From the NCBI RefSeq assembly GCF_047495875.1, contig NC_092497.1, forward strand, positions 58,024,977 to 58,088,976: DNA of 64,000 nt. The letters are read 5' to 3'. Within the stretch, counting starts at the first letter, position 1, and every line of letters begins with the position of its first letter. The DNA is from Pithys albifrons albifrons. Lineage: Eukaryota > Chordata > Aves > Passeriformes > Thamnophilidae. Below are positions 34,561-45,295 of the stretch, in pieces. Under the pieces are notes generated by a model. The model made no database searches and was not told the origin of the DNA. It saw only the letters and a list, made by a program, of their open reading frames with translations. The translations under genes were made by a program, and so were the position numbers.

Positions 34561-37171
34561 TAGTAAGTTTAGTTTAAAACTCACACATTTTGAAATTTCA
34601 GAATCATAGATTAATATGTCTTTGGATTGGTACTATTTTGAGTGGCTACAATACACTATTGAAGTAGATTAAAATAAAGGTGGAAAAAACTTCTGAAAAG
34701 TAGCTTTTGTGAGCTGAGAGATCTATTTAATGAGGACACTTCAGTCAGCAAATGAAAGTGTACATATGACCTTATGGACATTTCTTTTATGCAAATGGGT
34801 CCATTCCTCCATCAACCTTTTGCAAAATGACTGTTTTCTGGGCAGCTATGCAGAGTGTTTCAGATGACTCAATGTGTCATGCAAAGGAAGCATTCATTTC
34901 AGAGGATTAATTTATCTATGCTTGAGGCTGCCATGTCTTGTCCACACATCTATTTGAATTCAATGTGAACTGAAAGTGTAATAATCTCTTGTTTAACCAG
35001 TCTTATAGCATGATAAAACTACTGTATTTAGGGGAATTACTGTGTATTCACAACATAAATTTAAAATAATTTGAAAAAAAATTTATATATAAACATATAT
35101 ATTTCTTTGCCTATTTTTTTAAATAAATACTTCATATGTTCTGTGATGCAAATAAGCTTTTGGATAAATAAAAATTGTTTCTGACACCATTTTTCTGAGT
35201 TTTGTCATCTTAAGTAATGCTTTTAACACTATTTATGAAGTGAGCAACTATTTTTCGCCTTTTTTTCTCTGAGTTATAGATTATAGGTATTTTTTTTAGA
35301 TGAGTAGTTGGCATTTTTTAAAAAATACCAGTGGCAGCAGTAGTTCACTGAAAAAAGTCTTCTTTGCCTCTACACGTAATATAATACTTGCTTGACTGAT
35401 TCACAGTATTTTACTGATCTGATGTAGTTGACTAATCTTCTTTAAGTCAGAAATAGCTACATTACTTTTCTTTTAGGCATATCCTCTGATAATGGTGCTT
35501 TAAAAGAAACCCAACCTTTAATTCTTGAGATTACTTCTTTTTCCCTTTGTTCAACATAACTTGTGGCCTGGAAAAGACACAAAATAAGTAGTGTGAGTTG
35601 AATATTTAAAGTATCCTTTAATCATTGAATAAGACCTATCTGCATTGTGAGCAGAATAGTCAGAACCCATGTTAAGAAAAATATTTAACTACTGAAAGGT
35701 TTATAGATTAGACTTGAAATGCAATTTTTTTCATAAGAATTTGTCAAAGCTGACAATTGGAATTGAGCTCTGCATGACAGCCACTAAATATAACTTAAAT
35801 GCAAATCTATATATTCTACTCTCAAGGACAAATTTATCCTCTTTTCCTATTGACTGCGATCTGCAGTATCTCACACCATAATTACATACTCATGTAAACA
35901 GTTTTTTTCCCCTCAGAATCAAGCTGAAAGACTTTTACTTCTCTCATGTGTTTAGATACAATTGTTACGTTACTCATAATCTCATTTGAATTACATTGGC
36001 TTTAATCCTGTGTGAGATTTCAATTCATGGATTAGAGGGCTACTCCAAGCCATTAATTGCTGTCCTTAAACATCTGTTGAATTATGGATGAATGACATTT
36101 TGAATTCTGCAGCATGAAATTTAAAACAGTGATAGGTATTTAAGTATTAATGACTTATTTGGTCTTTACCAGTCATGTAATGACTGACTAGAGGAGTTAA
36201 AGGCTCTTAAATGCTATAGAGCTTAGTGATTTAATGACAGTATCTAATGACTAGAAACCCATGAATGACTCTGTCATGTCCTTTCAGCTTAAACGAAGGT
36301 GTCTTTCCTCAAAAACTTCTTGCAGTCAAAAATGAAACTGAAAAAAATACAGATAAAAATGAAAATGGAAAAGGTTTATCTGGACTTCCTTTTTCTTCCA
36401 ATGAGACATTACCTCAACCCTACAGCATTTATTCATGCTGTGTCCATATATTTTTAATTGTCTTAAGAAATAATTCCTTAACCTTTTTCCTTAAGAATTA
36501 ATTTCACAAGCTAGTGGCTCTCAATATCAGAAGGATTTTCTTGTTATTTAACTTAAGCATTCCTTTCCTAATTCCATCTCATTACTCCTTTACCTACCCT
36601 AGGCAACATACTAATTGACTCTTCTCTCTCTTTGGTGTCTATATCCTTCATATATTCAACTAGGAAACATTAATTAAGCTGCAAAGTGTCCTTAGAACCA
36701 TTGTTCTGCCTTAAAAAGTACTGTGTAGACATAGCAGTGTACTCAGAGGTTAAAGATTAAATATCTAAAAAGACAAAATAATATTTATTTTCCCAGAGCA
36801 TGCTAAAAAAAAAAAAAGAAAGGAAAAAATAAAAAGCTTGCTGTTTCAATGACAGTTATTGCACAGGTCTTAGTGACAGGTCAGTTATTTGGAATATGTC
36901 CTACCAAGAAAGAAAATGTTTGCTTAAAACCTGAGATTAGACAATGCTCATTTTTCAAATGTTTCCCTAATGCCTAAGGTCTCTGAGAATGAATAGCAAT
37001 TAGTGACTAATAAGGAGAAAACATTCATGGTGTAGTAAAAATAATGAGAAGACCAAAATGACAACAAGAATATGTTAGTAATTTTCAAGGTTAATGCAAG
37101 AGTGTTATCTGGTGACTGGAATTAAAAAGCTAATATTCTGGAAAGAAAAGGGGTTATTGAAAAAGATCATG
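34561..37171. other. Unique AT-rich sequence, no gene seen
   Basis: No TE or gene recognised. The frame 36265-36501 is short and its translation is unremarkable. Confidence 0.55.
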
Positions 37172-37791
37172 CAGAATCACACAGAATCATAGAATGGTTG
37201 GTTGGAAGGGAGCTCTGGAGATCATCTCATCCAGCCTCAATTCATTTGTGTCTGGAAGCACAGGATCAGTTTCAGATGGGTTTTGTTCCTGTCATCTCTC
37301 ATCCTTTTGCTGGGCACAACTGAAAATAGTCTGGTCCCATCCTCTTGACAGCTGTCCTTAAGATATTTGTATGCATTGATGAGGTCTGCTCTCACTCTTC
37401 TCCAGAATAAACAGGCCCAAATTCTTCAGCCTGTTCTCATAAGTGAGATGCTCCAGTTCCCTCACCATCTTTGTAGTTTTAAACTAGACCCACTCCAGTT
37501 CCTTCCTGTCTGTCTCATCCTGAGGAGCCCAGAACTGGACACAGAACTCCAAATATGCCCCATTAGAACTCAGTAGAGGGTCAGGATTATCTCTGTTGAC
37601 CTGAAGGCAATGCTCTTTTCCATGCACCCTAGGATTACTTTGGCCTTCTTGTCCGCAGGGACACACTGCTGGCTCATGGACAGCTTGTTGTCCACCAGGA
37701 CCTCCAGGTCCTTCTCTGCAGAGCTGCTCTCCAGTAGGTTGATTCCCAGTCTGTGAAAGAGCATGGGGTTGTTCCTCTCCAGGTGAAGAAA
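37172..37791 (-). mobile_element. CR1 LINE, minus strand, part 1 (split by LTR)
   Basis: The 3' end at 37172 shows AGAATCATAGAATGG (reversed octamers). Moving right it enters RT coding sequence in reverse: the minus frame 37570-37881 includes SAEKDLEVLVDNKLSMSQQC, matching the corresponding ORF2 segment at about 54.9 kb. The match stops at 37791 and resumes at 38506, so this is one CR1 copy with an inserted LTR. It is 5'-truncated and frame-broken. Confidence 0.9.
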
Positions 37792-38505
37792 TGTCTCGGT
37801 TTGAGGGGAAAAAAACCAAAATGTTTTACCCACAAGCAGGGGAGGGGCCTCCTCCACGATAATCACACCACTCTTTATCAAATTTAAGAAAAAAGAATTT
37901 TAATACAAGAAGGATAACTGATATATGTAAACAGACTAGTGCAACCCACTTCCCCAACACCACAAGAGAAAGAAAAAAAAAACCAAAACAACAACAAAAC
38001 CCAGCAGGTTTTCCTCCGGGAGAAAAGGTTATACTCAAGTGTCCATGTCACAACCCGGCTGGCTGCAGAGTGAGTTTCAGTCCCTCTCCAGCGAGACAGA
38101 CGAGCAGTTAGCTTTCAGATGGACTCAGTCTCTTCCCCCTGTGTTCCCCGTCCAAGAAGCAGAAAGGTACGAGCAACCAGCAGCAAATCCAAGGCAGGCA
38201 GCAGCAGCAGCGCGGCACGAAAAGTAGTCCGGAGTAGGCAGCAGCGAGACAGCCAGGAAAAAAAACCCCAGCAGTAACCAGCAGGGCAGCCGGCCTCCTT
38301 CGAGCCCCCACTCCCGCGTTCCGCCAAGCCAAGACTGCGAAGAGTATCCAACAAAAAAAAAAAAAAAAAAAAAAAAACAAAACCAAAAGAGACAAACCTG
38401 CCCCCACCCAAGCAATCAACAGTTAACTCCTTCTTTTGTTAACCGCTGGCCTGGGCAGTTAAGTGGCAGGGGAGAGAATTTACATAATAATCCCAAACTA
38501 CAACA
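37792..38505 (-). mobile_element. Solo LTR, ERVL-like, inserted in a CR1
   Basis: The 714-bp insert splits a CR1. On the minus strand it starts TGTTGTAGTTTGGGAT and ends CTCAAACCGAGACA, close to the ends of the other LTRs here. The flanks are AGAAA (37787-37791) and AGGAC (38506-38510). The usual CR1 sequence at this spot is AGGAC-like, so the left copy appears to have two changes. The interior is GC-rich with CAGCAG repeats near 38177-38215, and a 25-base A-run at 38353-38377 gives the phenylalanine-rich minus frames. No viral genes remain. Confidence 0.82.
38353..38377. repeat. A25 homopolymer inside the LTR
   Basis: Twenty-five consecutive A residues on the + strand are followed by CAAAACCAAAAG. 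Read on the minus strand of the LTR it is a T-run in mid-LTR. Length is likely polymorphic. Confidence 0.95.
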
Positions 38506-38647
38506 AGGACCCTACATTTTTCTTTGTTGAAGGTCATTAGATCCCACTAAGTGCATTTCTCCAGTTTGTTCAGGTCTCACTGAATGGCTGCAGAGCACTC
38601 TAATGTATCAGCTCCTTTCTCCAGCTTTGTGTCACTGGTAAACTTAT
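38506..38647 (-). mobile_element. CR1 LINE, minus strand, part 2
   Basis: The CR1 resumes after the LTR with AGGACCCTACATTTTTC, TTGTTGAAGGTCAT, CCAGTTTGTTCAGGTCTC and AGCTTTGTGTCACTGG, the reverse complement of the RT region around the FADD box. The 5' truncation is near 38647. Confidence 0.85.
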
Positions 38648-41600
38648 GGATGAATAATGAAATCAGAAATAGTAACAGAAGAGATATGATGACTTACAAA
38701 ACATACCTATGCTATATTTGCTTCACATATAAAGCACAGTAAATGTGTGCATCTTGGGAAATTAAATTTAGAAAAAAGAATACTGCAGAACTAGATGGTG
38801 AAATAGTAAAAGATCAAGAGAAAGATACGTGTAGTATGTGAAACATAAGGACACAGAATACAAAGACCTTTAAAAAAGTTACTGGATTCAAGAAAGCTAA
38901 AAGTTGTGTGTAGTTCTGGTTAAGAAATATAAAATTGATTACCTTTAAAATGACCTTAAACTATTAATATAAAATTATGCAATTCAATTTTAAAAAGAGA
39001 AATCTGTAGGAAACTATGTTTTTCAGTTTTATTTTCAATGGTATTGAGGAAATCTGATAAAAATTTTCCTGAGTATGCAATAAAATATAAACACACAAAT
39101 ATGAGGACAGTATTTGTTGTGATGAGGACATAAAACATAATTAAAGCTTTGGGAGTATACAATAAAAAAACTGCATAAATGTCAGTGTTTGTCCTGGTAC
39201 ATTCGTTATAGATGAGTTTCACAGTGATTAAGATACATTCCAAGGAGAAAAAGACTCAATAAAATATACAGGTGTGGGGGAGTATACAATTATGATAGCT
39301 AAACTTCAAATATTATCTTTCAAGATGACGAGGATGAGTAAGTGCAATTAATTCAACTTCTATGAGTGTTTCTGATGCAAAAAAATTCTGCAATTTTTGC
39401 ATCTCTACTAACAGACACCATAAGGACATGAAAATAAATAATAAATTGGAAAGAAAAGCTTGATTAGGAATCATTCAGTGCAGACAACTGTGAGTAGAGG
39501 CATACATATTGTAGAATTTGCTCCCTCCCATTAATTCATCTAGAACCTGGGAACTCTTACTCCTCCAAAATTGTTTATGCAATTGAAAGATTGGGGTGGA
39601 GTTTGTTTGTTTGTTTTAAAATGCAATATATACATGTATGTTGAGTAAGTTAAAAGAAAACTGGTCATTTTTTATTTCTCATTTTGAGTAAGGCAAATTA
39701 AATTCTTAGCTGCATAAATACGTGTTTGTGTTTTATTGCAGGGTCAGAATTTGGATGGATTTTTTTTCTTGCACTGATATTGCTTTAAACATTGTTTGTT
39801 AAAAGCCTCTGACAATGTCTGTGGACTGCAAATCTGTCAGATATGTTTGTATTACGCTAGCAAGTAGAAGGGTAAAAGTAAAAGGAAAAAGTACATATTT
39901 CTTCTCTTTTTTTCTATTTCTTATGTGCTTAATAAGAAAATTTTATATAATTAGTGAGCTGTTATATTGACTAGCTAGGTAGCAGTACTTTCAGATTACT
40001 TCTGATCATCAGAAACTGAAAGAGAGTAAATAGAAATGTTTCTTTTCTTCTATCTCCCTGATGCAGAAATTAAAAATAAAAAGACAACTATATAAGGAGC
40101 AGAAGGTTAAACCTGAACCTTGACTAGAACTCAGAGAGCTTATTGAGCATAAGCCTATGGAACAGCTAGTAGTTGATGTAACTATTGCTATTTTCTTCTG
40201 TTATTTTAATTTTCATTATATTTGATCCTGTTTAGTTTGATTTTCTCTGTCTTTTTTTTTTCTTTTTCAGGCTAGTAGTCAATACAACACTTTAAGCATT
40301 GTTGCTCACATTCACTGAGATACAGTAAAAGAAAATGTTTGACAAATTTGAAAGAGACAATTGTGTTGGTAGTCTGTTATATAATAAAATGAAATCCATT
40401 TTCCCTTGGACCCAGACAGTGTTGGTCTGAATTTCAAGGTACTTTATTACAAACGCATCTTCTGATAACCCCTCCAGGAAAGTACAAAGCCAGGCTACTA
40501 TACTCTAACAGTGCTTGAAGAATGTGAGTTGAGAAATATTTAGACTAAATCTTAGAAAGCCTAAAGAGCAACTGATGTCTTTTAAATGTGCTGAGGATAA
40601 TTTTTGTATTGTTAAAGGAAAATAAAACCTCTTACAAAATCTTATACTGCACCAATATTTATATTGTCAGTCTCATTCATAGTTCATGATTGTGACTAAA
40701 TTAAGTGACAAATGGGAAAGAGAAATTTTTCCTAATGCTTGTGAGAACAGAGAATTAATATTTAGTGCATTGAGCTTATTTGGCAGTACAGGGGCATATG
40801 TGTAATTCTGTATATCTACAATATGTTGGAATTCTGTGAAGGAATTTTCTCAGGACAGATGCTATACATATTTTTTGTCACGAGAAATAAGAACAGGTAG
40901 TTAGAGCAGGAGTGGTGCCCTCATCTTTCTTCTATTTGAGCAGTTTCATTATTTAACTATTTGGAAAAAAGGAATCTCAATATATCTACTTCTAACAATT
41001 ATATCCTGTGAAAGACTATTCGACTTGACAGTTTTAACTGAAATTGTAGGTTACTGTGGGATACTATTTCCTCTGAGCAAGATGAACCTAATGTATTTTA
41101 AGGAAGAGAGAAGTGTATGTTAAAACATAGTGCAATTCACATACCATTGAAACTGCTCATTGTAGCAATTGCAAGTGTCTGTTTAATCTATCTGTCTGCC
41201 TCTTTCGTTTCATGTTTTACTGTAATGATGTCAGGCTGTCCTGTAGTTAGAAACCTGCATGCTTTATAAAAATGAGTAAAAAAATACCTTTTAGTTCTCT
41301 TGCCACATATTTTTCACTTCAGAAAGGAAATGTTACCAACAAAATAAAAATATGTAATTCCTTGAGAATGTTATGCACATGAGCTGTAGGGGCTAACCAC
41401 TGGATGGAGTTACGTTCTCATATTTTATGTTTGATTCAGACAATTCATTTTTCCCTTTTTATATACTGAACAACTATTTTTTCTTCTCTTTATTCTCTTT
41501 TAGACTTCATATCTGCAGCTGGAGTAGAAAACACTGCAATTGTTACAGTCTAATAATTTTTTATAATTGCATGGTCACTATACAAACAGACTTGGAAACA

Positions 41601-42050
41601 GTAGAAGTTATTTCTTAGGTTTAACAACATTAGTAGGTACTGAATAAACTAATTTTCTGTTAAAATTCATTCTTATTGCACCATATTTGAGCCATTCAGA
41701 TAAACATTTTGAAACAAACTCAAGCCTGTTATCCATTTCATGATATAAAACCCAACATTCTTGTTGGAACCTCATCGTGACTGTCAATGACATGTAGTAC
41801 ATAGCACTGCAAATGGAGGTGACCTGGATAATTGACATCCTCTGTTCAACAACTTTGGGACTCTGCAGAGTTAGACTGAGGTCCATGTTCACCACACCAT
41901 AGGTATTGAACATCAAACCAATTAGTGTTAGTTTTACTTCTGAATGAGCATTTCCCTGAGCATGGTAGTAATAAGGCACTTGACAAGCTACTGGTTGTAA
42001 GTATGGCAGAACTACATAATTTTAATGCTGCCTTATCAACCTATATTTCA
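38648..42050. other. Unique AT-rich sequence, no gene called
   Basis: The minus strand has an ATG-initiated open frame of about 101 codons (41913 down to 41608) whose translation is not low-complexity, but I recognise no family. No TE was found. Confidence 0.5.
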
Positions 42051-42082
42051 CCGCCCCCCTCCTCCCCCTCCCACCCCCCCGG
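42051..42082 (-). other. C-rich tract; minus-strand G-quadruplex motif
   Basis: C-runs of 6 (42054-42059), 5 (42064-42068), 3 (42070-42072) and 7 (42074-42080) lie in an AT-rich setting. The minus strand reads G7-T-G3-A-G5-AGGA-G6, a strong quadruplex motif with loops of 1, 1 and 4 nt. The plus strand could form an i-motif. Confidence 0.8.
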
Positions 42083-44691
42083 AAATACTATTTATTCCTT
42101 TTTGGGTTTTTTTCTCCCAACTGAAAAAAACCCCACATAGTAACAAAACTGCAGCTCTCCTTTGCACCATCTATCATCATAGTTTAAATGAAACATAGGT
42201 ATGGGCATACTCGAGGGCAGATATCTTGCCATATAGTCATATATTAAAGCTTTCTTGAAGTTCTAATTCTGAATTTGTTTCATATTTATATTTCTTCATT
42301 TATGTACCCTTTCATTTGGCATTAGTTAATGTTACTGGTGTAGCTCTTCAGTGACAACACAACGTGCATTGCAAAAATCTAAATAAGCTACTGTAAACTG
42401 TAACTGTTGCCCCTGAATTGTTTCCATTCATAATCCAAGGGAGCTACATTTTAAGAAATTATCAGTTCCCATTGAGTTCTTAATTTAAGGACTAATCTTG
42501 TATTCAATTAAACCACATTTTCTGAAAAGATTAGTATTTTATATATAAATCCACTCATTCATCTTAACTGCTAGGGCAGAACATTAAATTATATACATAG
42601 TTTTCTACTTGTCAAAATAAAACTCAAAGGGTTTCCTTCTTTTTCTGTTGAAACAAACAAACAAAGAAAGACAAAATTTTAGAGACAGATTTGCAATTAT
42701 TTTTGAGGGAAAATTAAACTTATTAGGAAATATATATTACAGACTGATTAACTTTAAAGAGTAAACTAGAAGTCTCCAAGAAAAAACCGCAAACACACAT
42801 TTTAATTTGTTGCGTTATAAGAGGTTTTTAAAACAGGTATTTACAATATGACTTACCAGAATCAACAGAAATCTCATTTTTCACTGCAGTAGATTTAGAG
42901 CTTCTGTTATTTTCTTATGTAAGTTCTGGACTTGTAGATGTCTGCAAAAAGTTTATCCAAAAGGCCTAGATCCTTAAATTGTTTCTTCATTGGTTTTGCT
43001 GAATGACTGAAGCGTTTATAATTGTGGGTTTTTTTCCAAACAATTTTATTAATATATTAGTTATTTATTAACACTTATTAATTGTCTCCCATCATTGCTA
43101 TTTTATTTTTTAATTTGTTTTTCAGAGACACAAACTGCTGAGAAGTTTGAATATTACTAAAAGTGTGTCTCTCATGTCTTTTATGTTTGCAAACCCTACT
43201 TAAAAAAAAAAAAAATAAAAAAAAGAGCTAGTCTTCAAACGAAAATATCCTCTCATAGTTGTGCACTCAGAGCCATTGTTTCATATTCTACTTGAACACA
43301 ATTCTTCTCCTTTCAGGGTAGTAATTTCCTTACTCGCTAAATTTTATGGTTTTAATTCAAAACTTTTTTCATTGCTTTTTGCTCTTTTTCTGCATATTTT
43401 GTACATCCAATGAATTAAAGGAATTATGAAATAGCAGATGTTTACACATTCTCTTGGTGTTTTAGACAACAAAGCCTACAATGTAAGGAACAATGTGTGG
43501 CTTCAGGGTAAATGAAGGCAAACTGTGAACATTGAATCTTCAAATATTCACATAGTGAGTTGCTGCTAAATAGAACAATAGTTTTTCTACTGCCTTTAGA
43601 AGATATACATATCTGCATTATGCTCATTGAGGAAAATAAACCTTTCCAACTCATAGCATGTTCTATAAATGCTTGCATTTCTTATTGCCTATGACCTAAT
43701 TCATGCTATTTGCACTCATTTCTTACCAGTCTAAGGAGGTAATCATACTTTGGATGCTCACTTCAAAGTACATTAAAAATGAGATAGGAGTTCCTATCCT
43801 AAAATAATGTTGCATTTGGGATATGGATGACCTGACTTCAGAGTAAGATAATTTCAAGTGTCCAGTATAGAACTGTAATAAGAATAAGAAAATTAGCTAT
43901 ATCTACAACAAGTTTTCATAAATTAAGTAATGTAATTAGAAGAGGCATTGTAAAGGAGCTTGTTTACTGATTGCTGTCAAAAAGCAAGTTTTTTTCCCCT
44001 AGAAAATAATGGGACGAAAAGGTTTACAGGGTGAGAAACCTATGTCCTGATGTAAAATCTTATGAAAACTACCGACCATATACATAGTCATGTTAGTCCT
44101 ACTCCCCTGCAGCTTGTAAAACTGACTTGATGTAATACTATAGATTTTCATTTACTGATACATCTCATTAATTTCTTTTTACATTCATGTAACTTCAAAC
44201 TGATGCCTACAGAAGAAGGTGAAAAGAACTGAAAAAAAAAGCACTTTCAAGCCATAGATAGTCCCAACATATCAAAAGAATCACTTCTTTGAATTTGAAG
44301 TTGATATTTTTTACCGTGTTTATTATACAGCAGTATTTTCTTCAAACCGTAGGGGTTATTTCCATGAGAAAACAGGCCCTCTCAGAAGCACTGGAAATAA
44401 AAGACAGAAGAGGAAGGAAAACTCCAGCTCTTACAAACATGTTTTGCAGAGGCTAAGCAAACAGAAAAGCAGTCAGGTTTCCCTTATTCAAACTTTGAGT
44501 TTTGAAAGGCCTTATACAGCATATCAGAAATAAAACTTCTCTTCAACACAAAAAATTACGTTATCATAAGACTAAGTCCAAGTGAGAGTCATTCACCTAC
44601 CTGGAACTATGTAAACAAGTTACACTGCACTGTATTTTAATTGAGAACAGAAAACAGGAAACTTTGAAAAGCACTTTTATCATCATGATCC
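42083..44691. other. Unique AT-rich sequence, no gene seen
   Basis: An A-run lies at 43203-43215. No gene or TE is recognised. Confidence 0.55.
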
Positions 44692-44696
44692 AATTA
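44692..44696 (+). repeat. Left target site duplication AATTA of solo LTR
   Basis: AATTA precedes the LTR start and recurs exactly at 45291-45295. Confidence 0.82.
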
Positions 44697-45290
44697 TGTA
44701 GTAGTTTTGGCTTTAGTCAGCATAGGTCCCCATTTAGGCCTCAGTTTTTAGCAGGCCTCAAAGGTTGTGACACAGATTAGAGGGGACAGGTATCATCTGA
44801 CTTAAGCAGCCATAGAGGTATTTCATATCATCTGACATCATCAGGAAGTGTCGGGGAGTATAACAAGCAAGGTGGGAGGAGTCTCTGCTCTCTTCGGTCC
44901 ATGCTTCTGACCAGGACGGTTCCCGCTCCCTGACTGCTGATATCAGGCCCTCCTGCCGGTCGGCACGTCTGCTTAGCCGGGGACGTGAGCACATTCCTGT
45001 TAATTCCTCTTTCCCTCTTGCTGGGAGGTTTCCTTTGGGGAGGGGGTTTGGTTAGTTTGGAGTTTCACCTGTTAGCTGGGGCGACCTCGGTGAGTGAGCC
45101 TGTTGTTGTTTCCTGTCACTATGTGCTATTTCATATTCTGTGTTAAGCTCTCCTCTTCTTTGTATAAATATAAAAACCTCCCTGTGTTTAAAGCCTCGTT
45201 TCTGCTGTTTTCCCTCACTCTCCTGCTCTGGGAGTGGACTTTTTGACTGAGTACCAGGCAGTTGGCATTTTGCCAGCTCAAACTATAACA
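44697..45290 (+). mobile_element. Solo LTR, ERVL-like, with perfect 5-bp duplication
   Basis: The 594-bp element begins TGTAGTAGTTTTGGCT and ends GCTCAAACTATAACA, bounded by AATTA on both sides. It shares blocks with the LTR at 30238-30802: TGACTTAAGCAGCCA, AGGTATTTCATA, the TGTATAAATATA box (45161-45172) and TTTTGCCAGCTCAA near the end. The middle is GC-richer (about 44880-45090) and keeps several CpGs such as GGTCGGCACG and AGCCGGGGACG. No internal retroviral sequence adjoins, so it is a recombined solo LTR. Confidence 0.9.
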
Positions 45291-45295
45291 AATTA
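45291..45295 (+). repeat. Right target site duplication AATTA
   Basis: Exact copy of 44692-44696 directly after the LTR end ATAACA. Confidence 0.82.

Noticed and set aside
38108..38419. Three overlapping minus ORFs with poly-Phe stretches
   Set aside because: They translate the T25 run (A25 on the plus strand) and GC-rich LTR sequence; no protein family is visible.
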